A DNA stretch of 64,000 nt from Plantago major (Eukaryota > Streptophyta > Magnoliopsida > Lamiales > Plantaginaceae). Shown here in pieces: positions 35,701-49,709 of this stretch (position 1 is the first letter of the stretch; each line of letters starts with the position of its first letter). A program made the translations under genes and the position numbers. The notes under the pieces are model-generated. The model was not told where the DNA came from. It ran no database searches and saw nothing but the letters and a program-made list of their open reading frames with translations. The stretch spans positions 167,857 to 231,856 of the forward strand of contig JAIFAC010000048.1 in the NCBI GenBank assembly GCA_026545765.1. The letters are read 5' to 3'.

Positions 35701-37762
35701 TTATTACTCCTCCTGTGTGTTGTTTAAATCTCAAATTGACTTCGCCGTTTGTAATCATCCCACTCGTTTATTGTGCAGTTTATCCCACTCCTTATGTGTG
35801 TTGTTTAACTCTCATGTGGACTTGTTCGTTTGTTATTTATCCCACTCCTTTTGTGTTTTGTTTTACTCTCAAGTAGAGTTCTTCGTTCGTTATTTTATTA
35901 CTCCTCCTGTGTGTTGTTTAAATCTCAAATTGACTTCGCCGTTTGTAATCATCCCACTCCTTATGTGTGTTGTTTAACTCTCAAGTAGTGTTCTTCGATT
36001 GTGATACTCATACTCCTTCTGTGTCATGTTTAAATATCTAATAGACTTCTTCGTTTGACATTATCCCACTCCTTTAGTGTATTTTTATCGCTCAAGTGGA
36101 GTTGTTCGTTTGTTGTTTATCCCACTCCTTTTGAGTGTTGTTTAACTCTCAAGTAGTGTTCTTCGTTTGTGATACTCATACTCCTTCGGTGTATTGTTTA
36201 AATCTCTAAGAGACTTCTTCGTTTGACATTATCCCACTCCTTTATTGTGATGTTTATCGCTCAAGTGGAGTTGTTCGTTTGTTGTTTATCGCAGTCCTTT
36301 TGTGTTTTGTTTTACTCTCAAGTAGATTTCTTCGTTCGTTATTTTATTACTCCTCCTGTGTGTTGTTTAAATATTAAATTGACTTCTCCGTTTGTAATTA
36401 TCCCACTCGTTTATTGTGTAGTTTATCCCACTCCTTATCTGTGTTGTTTAACTCACAAGTAGTGTTCTTCGATTGTGATAGTCATACTCCTTCAATGTAT
36501 TTTTTAAATCTCTGATAGACTTCTTCATTTGACATTATCCCACTTCTTTATTGTGTTGTTTATCTCTCAAGTCGAGTTGTTCGTTTGTTGTTTATCCCAC
36601 TCCATTTGTGTTTTGTCTTACTATCAAGTAGAGTTCATCGTTCGCTATTTTATTACTCCTCCTGTGTGTTGTTTAAATCTCCAATTGACTTCTCCGTTTG
36701 TAATTATCCCACTCGTTTATTGTGTAGTTTATCCCACTCCTTATGTGTGTTGTTTAACTCTCAAGTAGTGTTTTTCGATTGTGATACTCATACTCCTTCA
36801 GTGTATTGTTTAAATCTCTAATAGACTTCTTCGTTTGACATTATCCCACTCCTATACTGTGTTGTTGATCTCTCAAGTGGAGTTGTTCGTTTGTTGTTTA
36901 TTCCACCCCTTTTGAGTGTTGTTTAACTCTTAAGTAGTGTTCTTCGTTTGTGATACATATACTCCTTCGGTGTATTGTTTAAATCTCGAATAGACTTCTT
37001 CATGTGACACTATCCCACTCCTTTAGTGTGTTTTTATCTCTCAAGTGGAGTTGTTCGTTTGTTGTTTATCCCATTCCTTTTGTGTTTTGTTTTACTCTCA
37101 AGTAGAGTTCTTCGTTCGTTATTTTATTACTCCTCCAGTGAGTTGTTTCAATCTCAAATTGACTTCACCGTTTGTAATTATCCCACTCGTTTATTGTATT
37201 TTTTATCCCACTCCTTATGTGTGTTGTTTAACTCTCAAGTAGTGTTCTTCGATTGTCATACTCATACTCCTTCAGTGTATTGTTTAAGTATCTAATAGAC
37301 TTCTTCGTTTGACATTATCCTACTCCTTTTGAGTGTTGTTTAACTCTCAAGTAGTGTTCTTCGATTGTCATACTCCTTCTGTGTATTGTTTAAATCTCGA
37401 ATATACTTCTTCGTTTGACACTATCCCACTCCTTTAGTGTGTTTTTTATCTCTCATGTGGAGTTGTTCGTTTGTTATTTATCCCACTCCTTTTGTGTTTT
37501 GTTTTACTCTCAAGTAGAGTTCTTCGTTCGTTATTTTATTACTCCTCCTGTGTGTTGTTTAAATCTCAAATTGACTTCGCCGTTTGTAATCATCCCACTC
37601 GTTTATTGTGTTGTTTATCCCACTCCTTATCTGTGTTGTTTAACTCACAAGTAGTGTTCTTCGATTGTGATCATACTCCTTCGGTGTATTGTTTAAATCT
37701 CTGATAGACTTCTTCATTTGACATTATCCCACTCCTTTATTGTGTTGTTTATCTCTCAAGTC

Positions 37763-38984
37763 GAGTTGTTCGTTTGTTGTTTATCCCACTCCTTTTGTGT
37801 TTTGTTTTACTCTCAAGTAGAGTTCTTCGTTCATTATTTTATTACTCCTCCTGTGTGTTGTTTAAATCTCAAATTGACTTCTCCGTTTGTAATTATCCCA
37901 CTCGTTTATTATGTTGTTTAACCCACTCCTTATGTGTGTTGTTTAAATCTCAAGTAGTGTTCTTCGACTGTGATAGTCATACTCCTTCAGTGTATTGTTT
38001 AAATCTTTGATAGACTTCTTCATTTGACATTATCCCACTCCTTTATTGTGTTTTTATCTCTCAAGTGGAGTTGTTCGTTTGTTGTTTATCCCATTCCTTT
38101 TGTGTTTTGTTTTACTCTCAAGTAGAGTTCTTCGTTCGTTATTTTATTACTCCTCCAGTCAGTTGTTTCAATCTCAAATTGACTTCACCGTTTGTAATTA
38201 TCCCACTCGTTTATTGTGTTGTTTATCCCACTCCTTTTGTGTGTTGTTTAACTCTCAAGTAGTGTTTTTCGATTGTGATACTCATACTCCTTCAGTGTAT
38301 TGTGTAAATCTCTAATAGACTTCTTCGTTTGACATTATCGCACTCCTATACTGTGTTGTTGATCTCTCAAGTGGAGTTGTTCGTTTGTTGTTTATCCCAC
38401 TCCTTTTGTGTTTTGTTTTACTCTCAAGTAGAGTTCTTCGTTCATTATTTTATTACTCCTCCTGTGTGTTGTTTAAATCTCAAATTGACTTCTCCGTTTG
38501 TAATTATCCCACTCGTTTATTATGTTGTTTAACCCACTCCTTATGTGTGTTGTTTAAATCTCAAGTAGTGTTCTTCGACTGTGATAGTCATACTCCTTCA
38601 GTGTATTGTTTAAATCTTTGATAGACTTCTTCATTTGACATTATCCCACTCCTTTATTGTGTTTTTATCTCTCAAGTGGAGTTGTTCGTTTGTTGTTTAT
38701 CCCATTCCTTTTGTGTTTTGTTTTACTCTCAAGTAGAGTTCTTCGTTCGTTATTTTATTACTCCTCCAGTCAGTTGTTTCAATCTCAAATTGACTTCACC
38801 GTTTGTAATTATCCCACTCGTTTATTGTGTTGTTTATCCCACTCCTTATGTGTGTTGTTTAACTCTCAAGTAGTGTTTTTCGATTGTGATACTCATACTC
38901 CTTCAGTGTATTGTGTAAATCTCTAATAGACTTCTTCGTTTGACATTATCGCACTCCTATACTGTGTTGTTGATCTCTCAAGTG
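37763..38984 (+). repeat. 611-bp tandem duplication
   Basis: 37763-38373 is repeated directly as 38374-38984 with few differences (for example CCTTTTGTGTG at 38237 against CCTTATGTGTG at 38848). Phase marks 37774/38385, 38046/38657 and 38065/38676 are each 611 bp apart, which is twice the module length minus one base. Confidence 0.88.
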
Positions 38985-40733
38985 GAGTTGTTCGTTTGTT
39001 GTTTATCCCACTCCTTTTGTGTTTTGTTTTACTCTCAAGTAGAGTTCTTCGTTCGTTATTTTATTACACCTCCTGTGTGTTGTTTAAATCTCAAATTGAC
39101 TTCGCCGTTTGTAATCATCCCACTCGTTTATTGTGTTGTTTATCCCACTCCTTATCTGTATTGTTTAACTCACAAGTAGTATTCTTCGATTGCGATAGTC
39201 ATACTCCTTCGGTGTATTGTTTAAATCTCTGATAGACTTCTTCATTTGACATTATCCCACTCCTTTATTGTGTTGTTTATCGCTCAAGTCGAGTTGTTCG
39301 TTTGTTGTTTATCCCACTCCTTTTGTGTTTTGTTTTACTCTCAAGTATAGTTCTTCGTTCGTTATTTTATTACTCCTCATATGTGTTGTTTAAATCTCAA
39401 ATTGACTTCGCCGTTTGTAATCGTCCCACTCGTTTATTGTGTTGTTTATCCCACTCCTTATCTGTGTTGTTTAACTCACAAGTAGTGTTCTTCGATTGTG
39501 ATAGTCATACTCCTTCGGTGTATTGTTTAAATCTCTGATAGACTTCTTCATTTGACATTATTCCACTCCTTTATTGTGTTGTTTATCTCTCAAGTCGAGT
39601 TGTTCGTTTGTTGTTTATCCCACTCCTTTTGTGTTTTGTTTTACTCTCAAGTAGAGTTCATCGTTCGTTATTTTATTACTCCTCATGTGTGTTGTTTAAA
39701 TCTCCAATTGACTTCTCCGTTTGTAATTATCCCACTCGTTTATTGTGTAGTTTATCCCACTCCTTATGTGTGTTGTTTAACTCTCAAGTAGTGTTTTTCG
39801 ATTGTGATACTCATACTCCTTCAGTGTATTGTTTAAATCTCTCATAGACTTCTTCGTTTGACATTATCCCACTCCTATACTGTGTTGTTGATCTCTCAAG
39901 TGGAGTTGTTCGTTTGTTGTTTAGTCCACCCCTTTTGAGTGTTGTTTAACTCTCAAGTAGTGTTCTTCGTTTGTGATACATATACTCCTTCTGTGTATTG
40001 TTTAAATCTCGGATAGACTTCTTCATCTGACACTATCCCACTCCTTTAGTGTGTTTTTATCTCTCAAGTGGAGTTGTTCGTTTGTTGTTTATCCCATTCC
40101 TTTTGTGTTTTGTTTTACTCTCAAGTAGAGTTCTTCGCTTATATTTTATTACTCCTCCAGTCAGTTGTTTCAATCTCAAATTGACTTCACCGTTTGTAAT
40201 TATCCCACTCGTTTATTGTGTTGTTTATCCCACTCCTTATGTGTGTTGTTTAACTCTCAAGTAGTGTTCTTCGATTGTCATACTCATACTCCTTCAGTGT
40301 ATTGTTTAAATATCAAATAGACTTCTTCGTTTGACATTATCCCACTCCTTTTGAGTGTTGTTTAACTCTCAAGTAGTGTTCTTCGTTTGTGATACTCATA
40401 CTCCTTCTGTGTATTGTTTAAATCTCGAATATACTTCTTCGTTTGACACTATCCCACTCCTTTAGTGTCTTTTTATCTCTCATGTGGAGTTGTTCGTTTG
40501 TTATTTATCCCACTCCTCCTGTGTGTTGTTTAAATGTCAAATTGACTTCGCCGTTTGTAATCATCCCACTCGTTTATTGTGTTATTTATCCCACTCCTTA
40601 TGTGTGTTGTACGATTCTCAGGTAGTGTTCTTCGATTTTGATGCTCACACTCCTTCAGTGTATGTTTAAATTTCTAATAGAATTCATCGTTTGACATTAT
40701 CCCACTCCTTTATTGTGTTTTGATTTACTCTCA

Positions 40734-40849
40734 ATTGATCCTAACCGGATTTTTCTCATTTTTTCTAGTTCATTTAATGTAATTCTATCTAAATTCTATA
40801 ACGACAATAAAATTCTTACGTTTCCACACCAAAGTGGGTGTTCCACAAC
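40734..40849. other. 116-bp foreign insert in the array
   Basis: Non-satellite sequence between TTTACTCTCA (ends 40733) and TAGAGTTCG (starts 40850) of a B-type unit, replacing GG. It begins ATTGATCCTAACCGG and ends GGGTGTTCCACAAC. No target duplication or inverted ends are seen. Just left of it (about 40711-40721) an A unit is fused to a B unit with about 57 bp lost, so the site was rearranged. Confidence 0.8.
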
Positions 40850-41340
40850 TAGAGTTCGTCGTTCGTTATTTTATTACTCCTTCTGTGTGTTGTTTAAATC
40901 TCAAATTGGATTCATCGTTTGTAATTATCCCACTCGTTTATTGTGTTGTTTATCCCACTCCTTATGTGTGTTGTTTAACTCTCAAGTAGTGTTCTTCGAT
41001 TGTGATACTCATACGCCTTCAGTGTGGTGTTTAAATATCTAATAGACTTCTTCGTTTGACTTTATCCCACTCCTTTAGTGTATTTTTATCGCCAAGTGGA
41101 GTTGTTAGTTTGTTGTTTATCCCACTCCTTTTGAGTGTTTTTTAACTCTTAAGTAGTGTTATGCGTTTGTGATACTCATAATCCTTCAGTGTATTGTTTA
41201 AATCTCTAATAGACTTCTTCGTTTGAGAATATCCCACTCCTTTATTGTGTTGTTTATCGCTCAAGTGGAGTTGTTCGTTTGTTATTTATCGCACTCCTTT
41301 TGTGTTTTGTTTTACTCTCAAGTAGAGTTCTTCGTTCGTT

Positions 41341-43620
41341 ATTTTATTACTCCTCCAGTGTGTTATTTAAATCTTATATTGACTTCTCCGTTTGTAATTA
41401 TCCCACTCGTTTATTGAGTAGTTTATCCCACTCCTTATGTGTGTTGTTAAACTCTCAAGTAGTGTTCTTCGATTGTGATAGTCATACTCCTTCATTGTAT
41501 TGTTTAAATCTCTGATAGACTTCTTCATTTGACATTATCCCACTCCTTTATTGTGTTGTTTATCTCTCAAGTGGAGTTGTTCATTTGTTGTTTATCCCAC
41601 TCCTTTTGTGTTTTGTTTTACTCTCAAGTAGAGTTCTTCGTTCGTTATTTTATTACTCCTCCTGTGTGTTGTTTAAATCTCAAATTGACTTCTCCGTTTG
41701 TAATTATCCCACTCGTTTATTGTGTTGTTTATCCCACTCCTTATGTGTGTTGTTTAACTCTCAAGTAGTGTTGTTCGATTGTGATACTCATACTCCTTTA
41801 GTGTATTGTTTAAATCTCTAATAGACTTCTTCGTTTGACATTATCCCACTCCTATACTGTGTTGTTGATCTCTCAAGTGGAGTTGTTTGTTTGTTGTTTA
41901 TCCCACTCCTTTTGAATGTTGTTTAACTCTCAAGTAGTCTTCTTCGTTTGTGATACATATACTCCTTCTGTGTATTGTTTAAATCTCGAATAGACTTCTT
42001 CATCTGACACTATCCCACTCCTTTAGTGTGTTTTTATCTCTCAAGTGGAGTTGTTCGTTTGTTGTTTATCCCATTCCTTTTGTGTTTTGTATTACTCTCA
42101 AGTAGAGTTCTTCGTTCGTTATTTTATTACTGCTCCAGTCAGTTGTTTCAATCTCAAATTGACTTCACCGTTTGTAATTATCCCACTCGTTTATTGTGTT
42201 TTTTATCCCAATCCTTATGTGTGTTGTTTAACTCTCAAGTAGTGTTCTTCAATTGTCATACTCATACTCCTTCAGTGTATTGTTTAAATATCAAATAGAC
42301 TTCTTCGTTTGACATTATGCCACTCCTTTTGAGTGTTGTTTAACTCTCAAGTAGTGTTCTTTGTTTGTGATACTCATACTCCTTCTGTGTATTGTTTAAA
42401 TCTCAAATATACTTCTTCGTTTGACACTATCCCACTCCTTTAGTGTGTTTTTATCTCTCATGTGGAGTTGTTCGTTTGTTATTTTATTACTCCTCCAGTG
42501 TGTTATTTAAATCTTATATTGACTTCTCTGTTTGTAATTATCCCACTCGTTTATTGTGTAGTTTATCCCACTCCTTATGTGTGTTGTTAAACTCTCAAGT
42601 AGTGTTCTTCGATTGTGATAGTCATACTCCTTCATTGTATTGTTTAAATCTCTGATAGACTTCTTCATTTGACATTATCCCACTCCTTTATTGTGTTGTT
42701 TATCTCTCAAGTGGAGTCGTTCATTTGTGTTTTATCCCACTCCTTTTGTGTTTTGTTTTACTCTCAAGTAGAGTTCTTCGTTCGTTATTTTATTACTCCG
42801 CCTGTGTGTTGTTTAAATCTCAAATTGACTTCTCCGTTTGTAATCATCCCACTCGTTAATTGTCTTTATCCCACTCCTTATGTGTGTTGTTTAACTCTCA
42901 AGTAGTGTTGTTCGATTGTGATACTCATACTCCTTTAGTGTATTGTTTAAATCTCTAATAGACTTCTTCGTTTGACATTATTCCACTCCTATACTGTGTT
43001 GTTGATCTCTCAAGTGGAGTTGTTCGTTTGTTGTTTATCCCACTCCTTTTGAGTGTTGTTTAACTCTCAAGTTGTGTTCTTCGTTTGTGATACATATACT
43101 CCTTCTGTGTATTGTTTAAATCTCGAATAGACTTCTTCATCTGACACTATCCCACTCCTTTAGTGTGTTTTTATCTCTCAAGTGGAGTTGTTCGTTTGAT
43201 GTTTATCCCATTCCTTTTGTGTTTTGTATTACTCTCACGTAGAGTTCTTCGTTCGTTATTTTATTACTCCTCCAGTCAGTTGTTTCAATCTCAAATTGAC
43301 TTCACCGTTTGTAATTATCCCACTCGTTTATTGTATTGTCTATCCCAATCCTTATGTGTGTTGTTTAACTCTCAAGTAGTGTTCTTCGATTGTCATACTC
43401 ATACTCCTTCAGTGTATTGTTTAAATATCAAATAGACTTCTTCGTTTGACAGTATCCCACTCCTTTTGAGTGTTGTTTAACTCTCAAGTAGTGTTCTTCG
43501 TTTGTGATACTCATACTCCTTCTGTGTATTGTTTAAATCTCGAATATACTTCTTCGTTTGACACTATCCCACTCCTTTAGTGTGTTTTTATCTCTCATGT
43601 GGAGTTGTTCGTTTGTTATT
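41341..43620 (+). repeat. 1.14-kb tandem duplication
   Basis: 41341-42480 is repeated as 42481-43620. Offsets are 1140 bp at the start (41529/42669) and 1137 after a 3-bp loss (42026/43163, 42443/43580). The rare ATTTAAATCTTATATTGAC unit occurs at the front of both copies. Confidence 0.85.
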
Positions 43621-46600
43621 TATCCCACTCCTTTTGTGTTTTGTTTTACTCTCAAATAGAGTTCTACGTTCGTTATTTTATTACTCCTCCTGTGTGTTGT
43701 TTAAATCTCAAATTGACTTCGCCGTTTGTAATCCTCCCACTCATTTATTGTATTGTTTATCCCACTCCTTATGTGTGTTGTTCAATTCTCAGTTAGTGTT
43801 CTTCGATTTTGATACTCACACTCCTTCAGTGTATGTTTAAATTTCTAATAGTATTCATCGTTTGACATTATCCCACTCCTTTATTGTGTTATTTATCTCT
43901 CAAGTGGAGTTGTTCGTTTGTTGTTTATCCCACTCCTTTTGTGTTTTGATTTACTCTCCGGTAGAGTTCGTCGTTCGTTATTTTATTACTGCTTCTGTCA
44001 GTTGTTTCAATCTCAAATTGACTTATCCGTTTGTAATTATCCCACTCGTTTATTGTGTTGTTTATCCCACTCCTTATGTGTGTTGTTTAACTCTCAAGTA
44101 GTGTTCTTCGATTGTGTTACTCATACGCCTTCAGTGTGGTGTTTAAATATCTAATAGACTTCTTCGTTTGACTTTATCCCACTCCTTTAGTATATTTTTA
44201 TCGCCAAGTGGAGTTGTTAGTTTGTTGTTTATCCCACTCCTTTTGAGTGTTGTTTAACTCTTAAGTAGTGTTCTTCGTTTGTGAACTTCATACTCCTTCA
44301 GTGTATTGTTTAAATCTCTAATAGACTTCTTCGTTTGAGATTATCCCACTCCTTTATTGTGTTGTTTATCGCTCAAGTGGAGTTGTTCGTTTGTTATTTA
44401 TCGCACTCCTTTTGTGTTTTGTTTTACTCTCAAGTAGAGTTCTTCATTCGTTATTTTATTACTCCTCCTGTGTGTTGTTTAAATCTTAAATTGACTTCTC
44501 CGTTTGTAATTATCCCACTCGTTTATTGTGTAGTTTATCCCACTCCTTATGTGTGTTGTTAAACTCTCAAGTAGTGTTCTTCGATTGTGATAGTCATAAT
44601 CCTTCATTGTATTGTTTAAATCTCTGATAGACTTCTTCATTTGACATTATCCCACTCTTTTATTGTGTTGTTTATCTCTCAAGTGGAGTTGTTCATTTAT
44701 TGTTTATCCCACTCCTTTTGTGTTTTGTTTTACTCTCAAGTAGAGTTCTTCGTTCGTTATTTTATTACTCCACCTTTGTGTTGTTTAAATCTCAAATTGA
44801 CGTCTCCGTTTGTAATTATCCCACTCGTTTATTGTGTTGTTTATCCCACTCCTTATGTGTGTTGTTTAACTCTCAAGTAGTGTTGTTCGATTGTGATACT
44901 CATACTCCTTCAGTGTATTGTTTAAATCTCTAATAGACTTCTTCGTTTGACATTATCCCACTCCTATACTGTGTTGTTGATCTCTCAAGTGGAGTTGTTC
45001 GTTTGTTGTTTAGTCCACCCCTTTTGAGTGTTGTTTAACTCTCAAGTAGTGTTCTTCGTTTGTGATACATATACTCCTTCTGTGTATTGTTTAAATCTCG
45101 AATAGACTTCTTCATCTGACACTATCCCACTCCTTTAGTGTGTTTTTATCTCTCAAGTGGAGTTGTTCGTTTGTTGTTTATCCCATTCCTTTTCTGTTTT
45201 GTTTTACTCTCAAGTAGAGTTCTTCGTTCGTTATTTTATTACTCCTCCAGTCAGTTGTTTCAATCTCAAATTGACTTCACCGTTTGTAATTATCCCACTC
45301 GTTTATTGTGTTGTTTATCCCAATCCTTATGTGTGTTGTTTAACTCTCAAGTAGTGTTCTTCGATTGTCATACTCATACTCCTTCAGTGTATTGTTTAAA
45401 TATCAAATACACTTCTTCGTTTGACATTATCTCACTCCTTTTAAGTGTTGTTTAACTCTCAAGTAGTGTTCTTCATTTGTGATACTCATACTCCTTATGT
45501 GTATTGTTTAAATCTCGAATATACTTCTTCGTTTGACACTATCCCACTCCTTTAGTGTGTTTTTATCTCTCATTAGGAGTTGTTCGTTTGTTATATATCC
45601 CACTCCTTTTGTGTTTTATTTTACTCTCAAATAGAGTTCTACGTTCGTTATTTTATTACTCCTCCTGTGTGTTGTTTAAATCTCAAATTGACTTCGCCAT
45701 TTATAATCATCCCACTCGTTTATTGTGTTGTTTATCCCACTCCTTATGTGTGTTGTTTAACTCTCAAGTAGTGTTCTTCGATTGTGATACTCTTACGCCT
45801 TCAGTGTGGTGTTTAAATATCTATTAGACTTCTTCGTTTGACTTTATCCCACACCTTTAGTGTATTTTTATCGCCAAGCGGAGTTGTTCGTTTGTTGTTT
45901 ATCCCACTCCTTTTGAGTGTTGTTTAACTCTCAAGTAGTGTTCTTCGTTTGTGATACTCATACTCCTTCAGTGTATTGTTTAAATCTCTAATAGACTTCT
46001 TCGTTTGACATTATCCCACTCCTTTATTGTGTTGTTTATCGCTCAAGTGGAGTTGTTCCTTTGTTGTTTATCGCACTCCTTTTGTGTTTTGTTTTACTCT
46101 CAAGTAGAGTTCTTCGTTCGTTATTTTATTACTCCTCCTGTGTGTTGTTTAAATCTCAAATTGACTTCTCCGTTTGTAATTATCCCACTCGTTTATTGTG
46201 TTGTTTATCCCACTCCTTATCTGTGTTGTTTAACTCACAAGTAGTGTTATTCGATTGTGATAGTCATACTCCTTCAGTGTATTGTTTAAATCTCTGATAG
46301 ACTTCTTCATTTGACATTATCCCACTCCTTTATTGTGTTGTTTATCTCTCAAGTTGAGTTGTTTGTTTTTTTTTTATCCCACTCCTTTTGAGTGTTGTTT
46401 AACTCTCAAGTAGTGTTCTTCGAATGTGATACTCACAGTCCTTCAGTCTATTGTTTAAATCTCTAATAGACTTCTGCATTTGACATTATCCCACTCCTTT
46501 ATTGTGTTGTTTATCACTCAAGTGGAGTTGTTCGTTTGTTGTTTATCACACTCCTTTTGTTTTACACTCAAGTAGAGTTCTTCGTTCGGTATTTTATTAC

Positions 46601-47345
46601 TCCTCCTGTGTGTTGTTTAAATCTTAAATTGACTTCTCCATTTGTAATCATCCCACTCGTTTATTGTGTAGTTTATCGCACTCCTTATGTGTGTTGTTTA
46701 ACTCTCAAGTTGTGTTCTTCGATTGTGATAGTCATACTCCTTCAGCGTATTGTTTAAATCTCTGATAGACTTCTTCATTTGACATTATCCCACTCCTTTA
46801 TTGTGTTGTTTAACTCTCAAGTGGAGTTGTTCGTTTGTTGTTTATCGCACTCCTTTTGTGTTTTGTTTTATTCTCAAGTAGAGTTCTTAGTTCGTTATTT
46901 TATTACTCCTCTTGTGTGTTGTGTAAATCTCAAATTGACTTCTCCGTTTGTAATCATCCCACTCGTTTATTGTGTTGTTTATCCCACTCCTTATGTGTGT
47001 TGTTCAATTCTCAGGTAGTTTTCTTAGATTTTGATACTCACACTCCTTCAGTGTATGTTTAGATCACTAATAGAATTCATCGTTTGACATTATCCCACTC
47101 CTTTATTGTGTTTTTTATCTCTGAAGTGGAGTTGTTCGTTTGTTGTTTATCCCACTCCTTTTGTGTTTTGTTTTACTCTCAAGTAGAGTTCTTCATTCGT
47201 AATTTTATTACTCCTCCTGTGTGTTGTTTAAATCTCAAATTGACTTCTTCGTTTGTAATCATCCCACTCGTTTATTTTGTTGTTTATCCCACTCCTTATG
47301 TGTGTTGTTCAATTCTCAGGTAGTTTTCTTAGATTTTGATACTCA

Positions 47346-49709
47346 CACTCCTTCTGTGTGTTGTTTAAATCTCAAATTGGCTTCGGTGTTTGTAATTATC
47401 CCACTCGTTTATTGTGTTGTTTATCCCACTCCTTATGTGTGTTGCTTAACTCTCAAGTAGTGTTCTTCGATTGTGATACTCATACTCCTTCAGTGTAGTG
47501 TTTATATATCTAATAGACTTCTTCGTTTGACATTATCCCATTCCTTTATTGAGTTGTTTATCGTTCAAGTGGAGTTGTTCGTTTGTTGTTTATCCCACTC
47601 CTTTTGTGTTTTGTTTTACTCTCAAGTAGAGTTCTTCGTTCGTTATTGTATTACTCTTCATGTGTGTTGTTTAAATCTCAAATTGACTTCTCCATTTGTA
47701 ATTATCCCACCCGTTTATTATGTTGTTTATCCCACTCCTTATGTGTGTTGTTTAACTCTCAAGTTGTGTTATTCGATTGTGATAGTCATACTCCTTCAGT
47801 GTATTGTTTAAATCTCTGATAGACTTCTTCATTTGACATTATTCCACTCCTTTATTGTGTTGTTTATCTCTCAAGTGGAGTTGTTCGTTTGTTGTTTATC
47901 CCACTCCTTTTCAGTGTTGTTTAACTCTCAAGTAGTGTTCTTCGTTTGTGAGACTCATACTCCTTCTGTGTATTGTTTAAATCTCTAATAGACTTCTTCG
48001 TTTGACATTATCCCACTCCTTTATTTTGTTGTTTATCGCTCAAGTGGAGTTGTTCGTTTGTTGTTTATCGCACTCCTTTTGTGTTTTCTTTTACTCTAAA
48101 GTAGAGTTCTTCGTTTGTTATTTTATTACTCTTCCTGTGTGTTGTTTAAATCTTAAATTGACTTCTCCGTTTGTAACTATCCCACTCGTTTATTGTGTAG
48201 TTTATCTAACTCCTTATGTGTGTTGTTTAACTCTCAAGTAGTGTTCTTTGATTGTGATAGTCATACTCCTTCAGTGTATTGTATAAATATCTGATAGATT
48301 TCTTCATTTGACATTATCCCACTCCTTTATTGTGTTGTTTATCTCTCAAGTGGAGTTGTTCGTATGTTGTTTATCCCACTCCTTTTGTGTTTTATTTTAC
48401 TCTCAAGTAGAGTTCTTCGTTTGTTATTTTATTACGCTTCCTGTGTGTTGTTTAAATCTGAAATTGACTTCTCCGTTTGTAACTATCCCACTCGTTTATT
48501 GTGTAGTTTATCTAACTCCTTATGTGTGTTGTTTAACTCTCAAGTAGTGTTCTTCGATTGTGATACTCATACTCCTTCAGTGTAGTGTTTATATATCTAA
48601 TAGACTTCTTCGTTTGACATTATCCCATTCCTTTATTGAGTTGTTTATCGTTCAAGTGGAGTTGTTCGTTTGTTGTTTATCGCACTCCTTTTGTGTTTTA
48701 TTTTACTCTCAAGTAGAGTTCTTCGTTTGTTATTTTATTACTCTTCCTGTGTGTTGTTTAAATCTTAAATTGACTTCCCCGTTTGTAACTATCCCACTCG
48801 TTTATTGTGTAGTTTATCTAACTCCTTATGTGTGTTGTTTAACTCTCAAGTAGTGTTCTTCGATTGTGATAGTCATACTCCTTCAGTGTATTGTATAAAT
48901 ATCTGATAGATTTCTTCATTTGACATTATCCCACTCCTTTATTGTGTTGTTTATCTCTCAAGTGGAGTTGTTCGTATGTTGTTTATCCCACTCCTTTTGT
49001 GTTTTGTTTTACTCTCAAGTAGAGTTCTTTGTTCGTTATCCTGCTGTGTGTTGTTTAAATCTCAAATTGACTTCTCCGTTTGTAATTATCCCACACGTTT
49101 ATTATGTTGTTTATCCCACTCCTTCTGTGTGTTGTTTAAATCTCAGAGTGTTCTTCGATTTTGATACTCACACTCCTTCAGTGTATGTTTAAATCTCTAA
49201 TAGAATTCATCGTTTCACATTATCCCACTCCTTTATTGTGTTATTTATCTCTCAAGTGGAGTTGTTCGTTTGTTGTTTATCCCACTCCTTTTGTGTTTTG
49301 ATTTACTCTCAGGTAGAGTTCGTCGTTCATTATTTTATTACTCCTCCTGTGTGTTGTTTAAATCTCAAATTGACTTCTCCGTTTGTAATTATCCCACACG
49401 TTTATTATGTTGTTTATCCCACTCCTTCTGTGTGTTGTTTAAATCGCAAATTGGCTTCGGTGTTTGTAATTATCCCACTCGTTTATTGTGTTGTTTATCC
49501 CACTCCTTATGTGTGTTGCTTAACTCTCAAGTAGTGTTCTTCGATTGTGATACTCATACTCCTTCAGTGTAGTGTTTATATATCTAATAGACTTCTTCGT
49601 TTGACATTATCCCATTCCTTTATTGAGTTGTTTATCGTCCAAGTGGAGTTGTTCGTTTGTTGTTTATCCCACTCCTTTTGTGTTTTGATTTACTCTCAGG
49701 TAGAGTTCG
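47346..49709 (+). repeat. 2.36-kb segment duplicated at 51614-53976 (left copy)
   Basis: Shares unit order and rare variants (GGCTTCGGTGTTTG, GTTTATATATC, TATCTAACTCC, CGTATGTTG) with 51614-53976 at an offset of 4,265-4,268 bp. About 1.9 kb of other array separates the copies. Confidence 0.87.

Noticed and set aside
40734..40849. Solo LTR or small transposon in the array
   Set aside because: A TG...CA reading can be forced, but there is no target-site duplication, no terminal inverted repeat and no second copy in the window.
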